NCBI GenBank assembly: GCA_963693025.1 | Contig: OY843749.1 | Span: 1,674,001-1,738,000, forward strand | DNA: 64,000 bases | Direction of reading: 5' to 3' | From: JAHRAW01 sp963693025 | GTDB taxonomy: Bacteria; Pseudomonadota; Gammaproteobacteria; Arenicellales; Poriferihabitantaceae | Made by a program: the position numbers and the translations under genes | Shown here: one piece after another, positions 52,655 through 62,736 of the stretch | Layout of the letters: every line of letters begins with the position of its first letter | Numbering within the stretch: the first letter of the stretch is position 1 | The notes under the pieces: model-generated | Database searches by the model: none | Seen by the model: the letters and a program-made list of their open reading frames with translations, nothing else | Told to the model about the DNA's origin: nothing

Positions 52655-55600
52655 CGGTCGGCGGATTTACGCAACGCCAGCGTCCAGTGCTCGTCCCCCA
52701 GCGCGCGCTCGGCGGTGAATGCATCCGCTCGGTCGGATGCGGCTGCGGATACCGAAAGCGTCGCCGCCAGCGTCTCGCCCATGATGTAGTCGCGGTGTTG
52801 TTGCAGCGCGGCGCGCACGCGCTCGGAGCCGGTGACGTCGAGGGCGATGCGGTCGGATATTTCCAGCCCGGCGGACTTGCGCGCGTCTTGCACGCTGCGC
52901 ACGATTTCGCGGGCGATTCCCTCGACCACCAACGCTTCGTTCAACGCGGTGTCAAGCGCGACCAAGTAGCGCTCGGCGCGCGCGCAGGTGTAGCCTTCGG
53001 CGGCGGTGGTGGTTATGCGAATGTCATCGGGCTCGAACTCGACCTGAGCGCCGTCTATGTCCAGCGAAAAATTTTCGCCCGCATCAACTTGCGCGGCGAG
53101 GCGGGCGCCGTCGGCGCTGTCGTTCATCGCCGCCAGCGCGGATTTGATGGCGGGCATCAGGCGGCCGTAGCGCTTGCCGAGGCGGGCGAAGTTGGGCGTC
53201 ACCACGTAGCCGACCAAGTCGGCGTCGCGCTCGATGAACTCTACGGATTTAATGTTGAGTTCATCGCCGATTTGCTGTTCGTGTTTTTTGATGGCTGCGC
53301 GGGCGTCGTCATCGGCGACGCTGATTAGCATGCGCGACAGCGGCTGGCGCACGCGGATGCGGCTGTCTTCGCGCGCCGAGCGCCCCAGCCCGACGACTTG
53401 TTGCACCACGTCCATCTCAAAAATCAGGCGTGGGTCGATGCGCGCCTCAATGTAGGCGGGCCAAGGGGTCAGGTGAATGCTTTCCGGCGCGCCCCCGCCC
53501 TCGTTTTGGTCTTCGCTAATCGCGGCGCGGTAAAGGTTGCGGTAAATCGCCTCCGATAAAAACGGCATGAACGGCGCCATCACGCGGTGGCACAGGTCGA
53601 TGCACTCGAACAACGTCAGGTACGCCGACTGCTTGTCGTCGCCGTGGCCGCCCTTCCAGAAACGCCGGCGGTTGCGCCGCACATACCAGTTGCTCAACTG
53701 GTCAACCAGTTTTTCAATCGCATCGCCGGCGCGCTTGGCGTCGTAGTCGTCGAGCGCTTCGGTGGCGGTCTTCACGGTTTGATGCGCGAGCGCGAGAATC
53801 CAGCGGTCGATTTCCGGGCGCTGCGCGTACTCCACCCGGCGGCTCAAGTCGGCTTGGTCGAGGCGCGCATACAAAACAAAAAACGCGTAGGTATTCCAGA
53901 AGGTGTTGACGAACGACGACGCCACTTCGCGCACGATGGCGGTTGAGATTCGCTTCTGCCCTTCCGGCGCGCTGCGGGCGAGGAACAACCAGCGCAACGA
54001 GTCCGCGCCGATGGTGTCGAACACCGCGTAGGGGTCAACGATGTTGCCCTGCGACTTGGACATTTTTTTGCCGTGTTCATCGACAATATGACTCAGGCAG
54101 ACGCAGTTCTTGTAGGCGACGCTGTCCGACACCAGCGCGGCGATGGCGTGCAGCGTGTAAAACCAGCCGCGCGTTTGGTCGATGGCTTCGCAAATATAGT
54201 CGGCGGGGAAGTGCTTCTCAAACACCGCGCGGTTTTCAAACGGGTAGTGCCATTGCGCGTAGGTCATCGCGCCGGAATCAAACCAGCAGTCGATGACTTC
54301 CGGCACGCGGGTGTAGGTTTTGCCGTCAACCGCGAAGGTGATTTCGTCGATTTGCGGGCGGTGCAAGTCGGTCTCGGCAAGCGAGCGCCCCGCCAGGGTT
54401 TCCAGTTGTTGGCGCGAGCCGATGCAGATGAAATCGCCCTCGCCGTCGTGCCACACCGGCAACGGCGTGCCCCAGAAGCGCTCGCGCGACAACGCCCAGT
54501 CGATGTTGTTTTCCAGCCACTTGCCGAAGCGCCCGTCGCGGGTGGTCTGCGGCACCCAGTTGATGGTCTGGTTGAGCGCCACCATGCGCGCCGCCACCGC
54601 GGTGGTTTGGATATACCACGCTTCCTTGGCGTAGTAGATGAGCGGGTCGCCGGTGCGCCAGCCGAAGGGGTAGTTGTGGCGGATTTTTTCGTTGCGGAAG
54701 AGTAGCCCTGCCTCACTGAGGAGGCGGTTGATGACCGGGTCGGCTTCTTTGAAGAAGACGCCGGCGACGGGCGTGACTTCGGCAACAAAGCAGCCGTCCA
54801 ACCCGACACCGTGAATGACCGGCAGCCCTTCGCGCTGGCCAAGCGCGAGGTCATCGACGCCGTATGCCGGCGCGCAGTGCACGATGCCGGTGCCGTCGTC
54901 GGTGCTGACGAACTCGGCGGCGACCACGCGGAACGGGTCGCCGCGCTCAACTTCGAGATAGTCGAACAACCGCCGGTAGCGCAGCCCGACCAACTCGCCG
55001 CCCTTGACGGTTTCGATGACTTTATAGGCGCGCTCCGCCAACACCGTCTCGACGCAGGCGCTCGCCAGAATCAGAATCTCCCCATCTTCGCCGCCCTCGC
55101 CACCCTCAACGGAGACGCGCGCATAGTCAATGTCCTCGCCGACCGCCAGCAGCAGGTTGGAAGGCAGCGTCCACGGCGTGGTCGTCCACGCCAGCAGTGA
55201 GGTGTTTTCCTCATCACACAACCGGAAGCGCACGGTGACCGACGGGTCTTCCACTTCCTTGTACCCGAGCGCCACTTCGTGCGACGACAGCGTGGCGCCG
55301 ATGCGCGGGTCGTAGGGAACCACCTTGTAGCCCTGATAAATCAAACCCTTGTCCCAGATGATTTTCAACAAGTTCCAGGTGGATTCAATGTAGTCGTTGT
55401 CGAGCGTGTAGTAGGCTTCGTCGAGGTTGACCCAATACCCCATGCGCCGCGTCATCTCCTCCCACTCGCCAATGTAGGTCATGACCGATTCGCGGCAGCG
55501 GCGGTTGAACTCGGCGATGCCGACCTGGCGCTCGATTTCTTTTTTGTCGAAGATGCCGAGTTGTTTTTCGATTTCATGCTCCACCGGCAAGCCGTGCGTG

Positions 55601-55908
55601 TCCCAGCCACCCTTGCGCGGCGCGTGGTATCCGCGCATCGTTTTGAAGCGCGGATAAATATCCTTGAACGCGCGCGCCAGCACGTGGTGAATGCCGGGCT
55701 TGCCGTTGGCGGTCGGCGGACCTTCGTTGAAACTAAAACGTGGCCGCCCTTCGCTTTGTTGCAAGGTCTTGTCAAAGATGGAGCGCGACTCCCAGAATTG
55801 CAGAATCGCCTTCTCCAGTTTGGGTCCGTCGTACCGGCTGTTGACCGGCTCGAACGCCGCCGCCATCGTCGTTGCCGTCGCCGTGGAAGTGTTGTCGGAT
55901 TTGTTCAT
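52651..55908 (-). CDS. ileS: Isoleucyl-tRNA synthetase, IleRS2 type with altered HIGH motif
   Basis: 1085 residues, class I synthetase charging tRNA-Ile. It aligns with the longer Thermus/eukaryotic-like type: GPPTANGKPGIHHVLARAF, then KTMRGYHAPRKGGWDTHGLP, a CP1 editing domain, GKKMSKSQGN, and an anticodon domain with NWYVRRNRRRFWK. The expected HxGH is Gly72-Ile73-His74-His75 (codons at 55684..55695). Swapping positions one and three is reported for IleRS2 enzymes with extreme mupirocin resistance. No C-terminal zinc cysteines are seen, as expected for this type. It overlaps the rhomboid gene by 4 bp. Confidence 0.95.
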   Translation of the reverse strand: MNKSDNTSTATATTMAAAFEPVNSRYDGPKLEKAILQFWESRSIFDKTLQQSEGRPRFSFNEGPPTANGKPGIHHVLARAFKDIYPRFKTMRGYHAPRKGGWDTHGLPVEHEIEKQLGIFDKKEIERQVGIAEFNRRCRESVMTYIGEWEEMTRRMGYWVNLDEAYYTLDNDYIESTWNLLKIIWDKGLIYQGYKVVPYDPRIGATLSSHEVALGYKEVEDPSVTVRFRLCDEENTSLLAWTTTPWTLPSNLLLAVGEDIDYARVSVEGGEGGEDGEILILASACVETVLAERAYKVIETVKGGELVGLRYRRLFDYLEVERGDPFRVVAAEFVSTDDGTGIVHCAPAYGVDDLALGQREGLPVIHGVGLDGCFVAEVTPVAGVFFKEADPVINRLLSEAGLLFRNEKIRHNYPFGWRTGDPLIYYAKEAWYIQTTAVAARMVALNQTINWVPQTTRDGRFGKWLENNIDWALSRERFWGTPLPVWHDGEGDFICIGSRQQLETLAGRSLAETDLHRPQIDEITFAVDGKTYTRVPEVIDCWFDSGAMTYAQWHYPFENRAVFEKHFPADYICEAIDQTRGWFYTLHAIAALVSDSVAYKNCVCLSHIVDEHGKKMSKSQGNIVDPYAVFDTIGADSLRWLFLARSAPEGQKRISTAIVREVASSFVNTFWNTYAFFVLYARLDQADLSRRVEYAQRPEIDRWILALAHQTVKTATEALDDYDAKRAGDAIEKLVDQLSNWYVRRNRRRFWKGGHGDDKQSAYLTLFECIDLCHRVMAPFMPFLSEAIYRNLYRAAISEDQNEGGGAPESIHLTPWPAYIEARIDPRLIFEMDVVQQVVGLGRSAREDSRIRVRQPLSRMLISVADDDARAAIKKHEQQIGDELNIKSVEFIERDADLVGYVVTPNFARLGKRYGRLMPAIKSALAAMNDSADGARLAAQVDAGENFSLDIDGAQVEFEPDDIRITTTAAEGYTCARAERYLVALDTALNEALVVEGIAREIVRSVQDARKSAGLEISDRIALDVTGSERVRAALQQHRDYIMGETLAATLSVSAAASDRADAFTAERALGDEHWTLALRKSADR

Positions 55909-56516
55909 CGTATGCGCCGGGGCACTCTAAGCCGGTCAACGCCGATGAAGACAAACGCCAGCGCGACGCCGCTGATGAGCCCGGCGGTATGCGCGGTGTT
56001 GGCGACGTGCAGGTTGAACAGCAATGCGAGGACGCCGGTCCAACCCAGCGCCAGCCAGCCGAGCAGCAGATACACGACCGGCGGGTTGAGGCGGACGCCG
56101 AAAGCGGGGTTGAAGCGCCCCTGCATCCAGAGGTAGCCGAAGTAGCCGTAAATCACGCCGGACATGCCGCCGAACAAAGGACCCGCCACGGCGTATTGCC
56201 CGAGGTTGGAAATGACACCGATGGCGGCGGTCAGCCCGAGCAACCCGAGCGCGCCCCGCCGGGCTTCGATAAGCCGCCCAAACTCCCACGTCCAGAGCAT
56301 ATTGAAGACAATATGGAAGATGCTGAAATGCAGGAAAACGGGCGTGACCAGTCGCCACAGTTGCCCCCGGCGAATCTCCGGCAACACCGGGCGGGCGTAT
56401 TCGGAAATCAGCAACGGGCGAAAAAACACCGTGCCCTCAAGCGCGGTCATTGCCAAATAGACCAGCGTGGAGACGCCAATCAGGGCAAGCGTGACCGGCG
56501 GTTTGCGCGCCATCAT
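55905..56516 (-). CDS. Rhomboid family intramembrane serine protease
   Basis: 203 residues, six predicted helices. The catalytic serine is in FGGMSGVIYGYFGY, the histidine in ANTAHTAGLISG, and the early VTPVFLHFSIFHIVFNMLW holds the conserved histidine/asparagine of helix 2. It cleaves transmembrane substrates; none is evident here. The ATG at 56516 or 56513 is preferred over a TTG at 56528. The stop overlaps the ileS start. Confidence 0.9.
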   Translation of the reverse strand: MMARKPPVTLALIGVSTLVYLAMTALEGTVFFRPLLISEYARPVLPEIRRGQLWRLVTPVFLHFSIFHIVFNMLWTWEFGRLIEARRGALGLLGLTAAIGVISNLGQYAVAGPLFGGMSGVIYGYFGYLWMQGRFNPAFGVRLNPPVVYLLLGWLALGWTGVLALLFNLHVANTAHTAGLISGVALAFVFIGVDRLRVPRRIR

Positions 56517-56517
56517 G

Positions 56518-56748
56518 TCAGCGCTCAATCATCTCAAGCACAAAAATCAACACCGCCACCCCCCCAAGCACACCAAGCAAACCGTACGCCAACACGCGCG
56601 GGGAAATGGAGCTGCCTTGCTCCGCGGCGGTGTCGGTGGCGGCGTCGGTCGTGGTCGCAACATCCCCCGGCGCACCCGCCCGCCTGAGACGAAAGAAAAC
56701 AATAACACCGACGATGACCGCAAGGGTGAACGCGATTTTGATTAGCAT
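56518..56748 (-). CDS. Small two-helix membrane protein (76 aa), unknown
   Basis: Helix one is MLIKIAFTLAVIVGVIVFF and helix two is VLAYGLLGVLGGVAVLIFVL, separated by a Thr/Asp/Ala-rich loop (GDVATTTDAATDTAA). It lies two bases from the rhomboid start region and is probably cotranscribed; a role with the protease is only a guess. Confidence 0.68.
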   Translation of the reverse strand: MLIKIAFTLAVIVGVIVFFRLRRAGAPGDVATTTDAATDTAAEQGSSISPRVLAYGLLGVLGGVAVLIFVLEMIER

Positions 56749-56843
56749 GGTTGGAACGATTGACTCGACCAGGGTTATGGTGGGGGGATTATACGCTTTA
56801 CTTCTTGGCAAAACGCCCCGGTTATCGTGGCGCCGCACTGCGC

Positions 56844-57458
56844 TTATGCGGTTGCCTCAACGATCGCCTCATGAAATATCTTGAAACTGGGCGACTGGTT
56901 TCGTGTCGGATCGATGTGGGGGGCAATCGTGTGTGCAGCTTCAACTTTTCTCAGCCCACCGACAAAATAATTTCGTTGCCGCATAACGCGCTCGAATGCT
57001 TCCCAGGTACCGCCTCTGATAGCGTCCGAGTTTCGGTAACTCGCTTTTTGCGGGATAGTTTCGGACATTCTCGGGTAGGCTGTCCGCACCGCCCGCCAGT
57101 CGCCGAAATACCACGCTTCCAGTTCTTCAATCACCACTCGGTTTACCAATTGCCATGATGTGCCGGCGCTGTTTGTGCGTGTGCGTAGCCTTGCCCCGCC
57201 GGCGATACTCTCAAGTCGTTTCTTTAGGTCGTGGCAGTTGTCTTGGTCACGGTCAACCATGACGAAAAGGCGATGTTCTTGCGGTAGCCACCGTGCATAA
57301 CCGCGCAAACGATCTCCCAACTTGGACAACATGTCACGTTTGCCTTGGAATACGTGAATCTGAAAAGGTACGTGGGGAATTACGTTCGGCAACAACCCGC
57401 GCAGAAAAACCTCCATCGAGGGCTCTTCCACCAGAAACGCCAAACGCGATGCCCTCAT
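56844..57458 (-). CDS. DUF4276 family protein (TOPRIM-like)
   Basis: 204 residues. Acidic clusters are placed as in TOPRIM-like folds: LAFLVEEPSMEVFLRG near the N terminus, then FVMVDRDQDNCHDLK near residue 68, and VIEELEAWYFGDW near residue 110. DUF4276 proteins are commonly encoded with AAA_21 ATPases, as here (4-bp overlap). A nuclease or topoisomerase-like role in defence or repair is inferred from this partnership, not proven. Confidence 0.82.
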   Translation of the reverse strand: MRASRLAFLVEEPSMEVFLRGLLPNVIPHVPFQIHVFQGKRDMLSKLGDRLRGYARWLPQEHRLFVMVDRDQDNCHDLKKRLESIAGGARLRTRTNSAGTSWQLVNRVVIEELEAWYFGDWRAVRTAYPRMSETIPQKASYRNSDAIRGGTWEAFERVMRQRNYFVGGLRKVEAAHTIAPHIDPTRNQSPSFKIFHEAIVEATA

Positions 57459-58684
57459 CCCGGGGTTTCATTGGCGACAGCAGAAGGCGCGCCGTGGTTA
57501 TCCAGAGGGTCGCCCATGCCAAACTGCCCCTCCATCCACAGTTGACCGAGCAGTGCGCCTTCCTCGACAAAAATCTTGACGCGGTTTGATTCCGCCAGAC
57601 TGCTCGCCTGGGTATAGCCTTGCTCGTTACGCCAAAGCACACGCACTTCTTCGGGTTTGAGCGCATCCAGAAAAAAGGGCGAATGCGTGGTGACCAGAAG
57701 TTGCGTGCGTTCACTGGCTGCGCGGCACTCCTCGGCCAAGCCGTGCAACAACCTCGGGTGAAGAAAGTTTTCTGGCTCTTCAATGCCGATAAAAGCGGGC
57801 GGGTTCGGATCGTTGAGAAGCACCTGATAGGCCAGCATTTTGAGCGTGCCGTCCGAGGCAAAACGCGCCAGCATGGCGTCATCGAAAGGCGCGTCTTTGA
57901 TTAGCAACAGCAACCGACCGTCAGCCATCACATCAGCGCGCACTTGCTCAATTCGCGGTATGCGTTGACGCAGAATTGCGAAAATTCTTTTGAGTTGGTC
58001 CGGGTGACTCTCGCTCAGATACTGGATAACATTCGCCAGGTTATCCCCGCTTCGGGACAACCTCTCTTGCGGCCCCGCCTCGGGCTGGCCACGCGTGTTT
58101 TCCGCCGACAGATAGGACACATGCCATTCGGTGATAAAGCGCCGCAGGGCGGCCACGCGCGGATGGTCGGCGAACTGCCCGAGCGCATTAACCGCCAGCA
58201 AATCCGGCGATTCAAGCGGTATCTCTATTCGCTTGTCTTTGGCATCGGGTTGCTCACCGCTAACCGCATGACCTTGTCCGTGGCGATATTCGAGAAAACG
58301 AAATGGCTTCCCATATCGACCTCGCCGCCACCGCAACGATTCCTCAACCACCACAGGCGCACGCGCTTCTTCGTCAACGGCAAGGTGGTATGTGATGAGC
58401 GGCGACTTGGGCTTTTCCCGATACTTGATTTCGATGGTTACCGGTCCACTCGCGCCCCTGGTTTTCAGTTCTTTGGCGCGACCACGTTTGTCCCAGGCAC
58501 GGCGCAACCCGGACTCGAAGCATTCGGCGAGAAAGGCAAACACATCGAACACCGTTGACTTGCCGCTACCATTCGGACCGAGCAACGCGGTCATCGGCGT
58601 CAGATTCTTGAACTCGACATCATGAAGCGCGCGAAAATTCCGCACCTTCAGATACTCTATTCGCGCCGGGGTTGTGTGGGTCAC
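57455..58684 (-). CDS. AAA_21 / RecF-OLD-type ATPase
   Basis: 409 residues. Walker A is ALLGPNGSGKSTVFD near residue 35. A long insert follows. Signature-like LSRSGDNLANVIQYL lies near residue 210, Walker B is PAFIGIEEPENFLHP near residue 300, and the His switch is LVTTHSPFFLDAL. This is the ABC-like ATPase of OLD/RecF proteins without a fused TOPRIM; that part could be supplied by the DUF4276 partner. Such split pairs are frequent in anti-phage systems (PARIS is one known example with a different partner). Confidence 0.85.
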   Translation of the reverse strand: MTHTTPARIEYLKVRNFRALHDVEFKNLTPMTALLGPNGSGKSTVFDVFAFLAECFESGLRRAWDKRGRAKELKTRGASGPVTIEIKYREKPKSPLITYHLAVDEEARAPVVVEESLRWRRGRYGKPFRFLEYRHGQGHAVSGEQPDAKDKRIEIPLESPDLLAVNALGQFADHPRVAALRRFITEWHVSYLSAENTRGQPEAGPQERLSRSGDNLANVIQYLSESHPDQLKRIFAILRQRIPRIEQVRADVMADGRLLLLIKDAPFDDAMLARFASDGTLKMLAYQVLLNDPNPPAFIGIEEPENFLHPRLLHGLAEECRAASERTQLLVTTHSPFFLDALKPEEVRVLWRNEQGYTQASSLAESNRVKIFVEEGALLGQLWMEGQFGMGDPLDNHGAPSAVANETPG

Positions 58685-58786
58685 GATAGATTTCCCATAC
58701 TTCTGTGGTTATGCCAAGACGATTACATACCGCCACGGCGGTTGTGGCAAGGCTGTCACGCAGGTTGCGTCAATCCAAGTCGCCCG

Positions 58787-60160
<1,374 letters not shown>

Positions 60161-60305
60161 AAACTATAAACCAGTGCGATTTACACGGGAACATACCATA
60201 ATCGAATTCACACAAAATCTCAAATCGCCGAAGGCAACCGCCCACAGCGCACCCATCCCGCCGCCGCCACAGGTTATAATCCGCGTCTCGTTCAGTCCAA
60301 CCGGT

Positions 60306-60671
60306 ATGTCATCAATGGCCGAGAAAAAGAGTCCCGGTGCGCGTGTTTATAAAGTTCAGTTTCATAGCCAGGGGAAACTGTATGAGTTGTATGCGCGCGA
60401 GGTGTCGCAGAGCAATATGTATGCGTTCATCGAGGTGGCGGGCATTATTTTCGGGGAGAGGTCGCATCTGGTGGTCGACCCGTCCGAAGAGCGGTTGAAG
60501 GCGGAATTTAGCCAGGTCAACCGCACTTATATTCCGCTGCATTCGGTGGTGCGCATCGACGAGGTGGAGAAGGAGGGGGTCAATAAAATTATCGACAAGC
60601 CCGCCGCCGAGTCCGGCGACAGCAACATCAAACCCTTCCCGATGCCGCCGTTGCAACCGAAGCGCGACTGA
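60306..60671 (+). CDS. DUF1820 family protein
   Basis: A 121-residue small soluble protein. VYKVQFHSQGKLYELYAREV and GIIFGERSHLVVDPSEERLK, followed by YIPLHSVVRIDEVEKEG, match the gammaproteobacterial DUF1820 family. The start is ATG 60306 or ATG 60315. The function is unknown; the family is otherwise restricted to gammaproteobacteria and close relatives, which supports the taxonomic guess. Confidence 0.85.
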   Translation: MSSMAEKKSPGARVYKVQFHSQGKLYELYAREVSQSNMYAFIEVAGIIFGERSHLVVDPSEERLKAEFSQVNRTYIPLHSVVRIDEVEKEGVNKIIDKPAAESGDSNIKPFPMPPLQPKRD

Positions 60672-60702
60672 CGAACAACATCGCTGAGTGAAAGGGTAAC
60701 AA

Positions 60703-61002
60703 GGGGAACAATCAAGCAAAGTTGACAAGAACGCCCAACAAAAACAACAACGTCGTCATTCTCGAGCGTTAGTGTCCGTTTGCCGCCGCGCTTTTTCTTT
60801 TAAGCGGCGGCTTACGGACACTTACGACCTCGGGAATCTCCATAAGGTTGGCACGGTCTTTGTTGGAATTCACGGCAGTCTTAGGGAGATTCCCGAATCG
60901 AAGAAAATATGGTCGCTTATCGGCTCCCTATTTTCTACCGTTCGAGAATGACGTGCTTGTTGTTGGGTGGTTTTGTTTGTCAACGCTCACTGATAGTTCC
61001 CC
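60703..61002. mobile_element. Composite inverted-repeat element carrying a family A repeat
   Basis: The left end GGGGAACAATCAAGCAAAGT plus TGACAA resembles the MITE end at 32945. The right end TTTGTCAAC...TGATAGTTCCCC is a decayed inverse. Further in, CCCAACAA and TTGTTGGG also pair. A family A copy occupies the middle. No flanking duplication remains. Confidence 0.55.
60754..60953 (+). repeat. Family A dispersed repeat (complete)
   Basis: 200 bp, CGTCATTCTCGAGCG to CGTTCGAGAATGACG, with both inner palindromes. It differs from 31305..31504 by scattered substitutions (for example CCATAAGG for CCCTAAGG). Confidence 0.9.
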
Positions 61003-61008
61003 AAACTA

Positions 61009-61629
61009 TCAACCGCAACTGACCCCGGTGCCGCCGAGCCCGCAATAGCCGCCGGGGTTTTTCGCCAGGTATTGCTGGTGGGCGTCTTCGGCGTAATAAA
61101 AAGGCGGCGCCGGCACGATGTCGGTGGTGATTGCGCCGTAGCCGGCTTGCGAAAGTTTGGCTTGATACTCGGCTTTGGATTGCTCGGCGAGCGCGAGTTG
61201 CTCGGCGTTGTAGCCATACACGGCGGAGCGATACTGCGTGCCGTGGTCGTTGCCCTGGCGCATGCCCTGGGTCGGGTCGTGCGATTCCCAGAACGCGCGC
61301 AACAACTCCCGGTAATCAAGCGCCGCCGGGTCATACACCACCAGCACCGCCTCGGCATGACCGGTCAAGCCGGTGCAAATTTCCGCGTAGGTCGCGTTGG
61401 GGGTTTGCCCGCCGGCATACCCGACGGCGGTGGTGTGGACGCCGGGCAGCTGCCAGTAAATGCGCTCCGCCCCCCAGAAACAACCGAGCGCAAACGCCGC
61501 GCTCGCCAGCCCCTCGGCGAAGGGTCCTTTGATTGGATTGCCGTTGACGAAATGCCGGTTGGTGACCGGCATTTCGGTTGGGCGGCCCGGCGGGGGGTTG
61601 TTAGCGGTGGCGGTGGTGAGCAAGATCAC
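61009..61629 (-). CDS. msrA: Peptide-methionine (S)-S-oxide reductase
   Basis: A 206-residue repair enzyme for oxidised methionine. The catalytic cysteine is in FALGCFWGAERIYWQLPGV. GYAGGQTPNATYAEICTGLTG, GHAEAVLVVYDP and QGMRQGNDHGTQYRSAVY are family blocks. Resolving cysteines are probably in GYCGLGGTGVSCG. The GTG start at 61629 has GAGGAG upstream, and the added residues (PGRPTEMPV) align with E. coli MsrA; ATG 61572 is an alternative. Confidence 0.95.
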   Translation of the reverse strand: MILLTTATANNPPPGRPTEMPVTNRHFVNGNPIKGPFAEGLASAAFALGCFWGAERIYWQLPGVHTTAVGYAGGQTPNATYAEICTGLTGHAEAVLVVYDPAALDYRELLRAFWESHDPTQGMRQGNDHGTQYRSAVYGYNAEQLALAEQSKAEYQAKLSQAGYGAITTDIVPAPPFYYAEDAHQQYLAKNPGGYCGLGGTGVSCG

Positions 61630-61652
61630 TTAAAAAACAACTCCTCGTCATT

Positions 61653-61717
61653 GTTTGTATCATCCCTGATACAAACCCTGCGGGCTTGCGCGAAAATCCG
61701 CTCCCGGCGGATTTTTC
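61653..61717. repeat. Family C palindromic repeat
   Basis: GTTTGTATCATCCCTGATAC, then AAACCCTGCGGGCTTGCGCG and AAAATCCGCTCCCGGCGGAT. Near-identical to 35562..35625; shorter relics are at about 4350 and 25736. A short family A right-arm fragment (CGAACGGTAGAAAATAGGGA) follows. Confidence 0.82.
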
Positions 61718-61748
61718 TCGAACGGTAGAAAATAGGGAGCCCCAACTT

Positions 61749-61950
61749 CGTCATTCTCGAACGATAGAAAAATAGGGAGCGTCAGCGACCATATTTTTCA
61801 TCGCCTTCGGGAATCTCCCTAAGGCTGGCGTGAATTCCAACAAAGCCCGTGCCAGTCTTAGGGAGATTCCCGAGGACGTAAGTGTCCGTAAGCCGCCGCT
61901 TAAAAAGAAAAAGCGCGGCGGCAAACGGACACTAACGCTCGAGAATGACG
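61749..61950 (-). repeat. Family A dispersed repeat (complete, inverted)
   Basis: 202 bp in reverse orientation, from CGTCATTCTCGAACGATAGA to AACGCTCGAGAATGACG, with all inner hairpins intact. It lies between msrA and the PuuD-like gene. Confidence 0.9.
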
Positions 61951-61997
61951 AAGTGGTTGTGAATGACGACATCGTTGTGAAAGACTTGCATTGCGCC

Positions 61998-62492
61998 CTA
62001 AAACGGCAAGCCGTGACCGACCGAGACCATGCACATAATCATCGGAATCGACAGTAGCGTGTTGGTGCGCGAGGCGGTGAAGGCGATGGTTTTGGCTTTG
62101 GCTTTTTCCTCGTCGGTGGCTTCCACGATGCCGAGCAGTTTCTTTTGATTGGGCCAGATTAGCGCCCAGACATTGATTAGCATGATGGTGCCGAGCCACG
62201 CGCCGACGCCGATGGCGGTGACGCCGCCGGTGGCGAAGAAGTGCGTGACGAAGCCGCCGATATACTGCAGCGCGGCGGCGCCGGTCAGCCAGGTCGCCAG
62301 CGCGCCCCAGCGAAACCACCACAGCGCGCGCGGCGCGACATATTTTGAGATGGCGGCGGGACCGGGTCCGTCGCTGTCGGCGGTGGCGTCGGCGACCGCC
62401 GGGACTTGCACGAAGTTGAAGTAATACAGCAAGCCGATCCAGGTAATGCCTGCAAGGACGTGCAACCAGACGACGAGTGAAAATAGGTTCAT
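61998..62492 (-). CDS. PuuD-like membrane protein (urate hydroxylase N-terminal domain)
   Basis: 164 residues with about four helices. FSLVVWLHVLAGITWIGLLY and YVAPRALWWFRWGALATWLT match the membrane part of PuuD-type urate hydroxylases. The cytochrome c tail of complete enzymes is absent, as in many short proteobacterial homologues. No purine catabolic genes are adjacent, so the role remains open. An AGGA site lies eight bases before the ATG. Confidence 0.78.
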   Translation of the reverse strand: MNLFSLVVWLHVLAGITWIGLLYYFNFVQVPAVADATADSDGPGPAAISKYVAPRALWWFRWGALATWLTGAAALQYIGGFVTHFFATGGVTAIGVGAWLGTIMLINVWALIWPNQKKLLGIVEATDEEKAKAKTIAFTASRTNTLLSIPMIMCMVSVGHGLPF

Positions 62493-62529
62493 GATGAATT
62501 TCCTGTCAAGAGTTCGATGGTTGGCGCCG

Positions 62530-62607
62530 TTACAAAATCAGCGCGATAATGACGGCGAGCACAAAGCCGGAAATAATCGTTCCGGCGACGGTTTTCAACG
62601 GGTTCAT
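62530..62607 (-). CDS. Tiny membrane peptide (25 aa)
   Basis: MNPLKTVAGTIISGFVLAVI followed by a few hydrophobic residues. A GGAG seven bases upstream of the ATG and single-helix character support translation. It lies between the PuuD-like gene and ghrA. Confidence 0.4.
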   Translation of the reverse strand: MNPLKTVAGTIISGFVLAVIIALIL

Positions 62608-62736
62608 TGGGATACTCCGAGCATTGAAGAAAGGATGCAACGACGCCGGCGGGCACTCGCTGCGAACGCCGGAGCATAACGCCACCGCTCGCCGATTGCA
62701 ATCGGTTTGTGCGCGCGCCGCGCAACCGCGCCCGGC

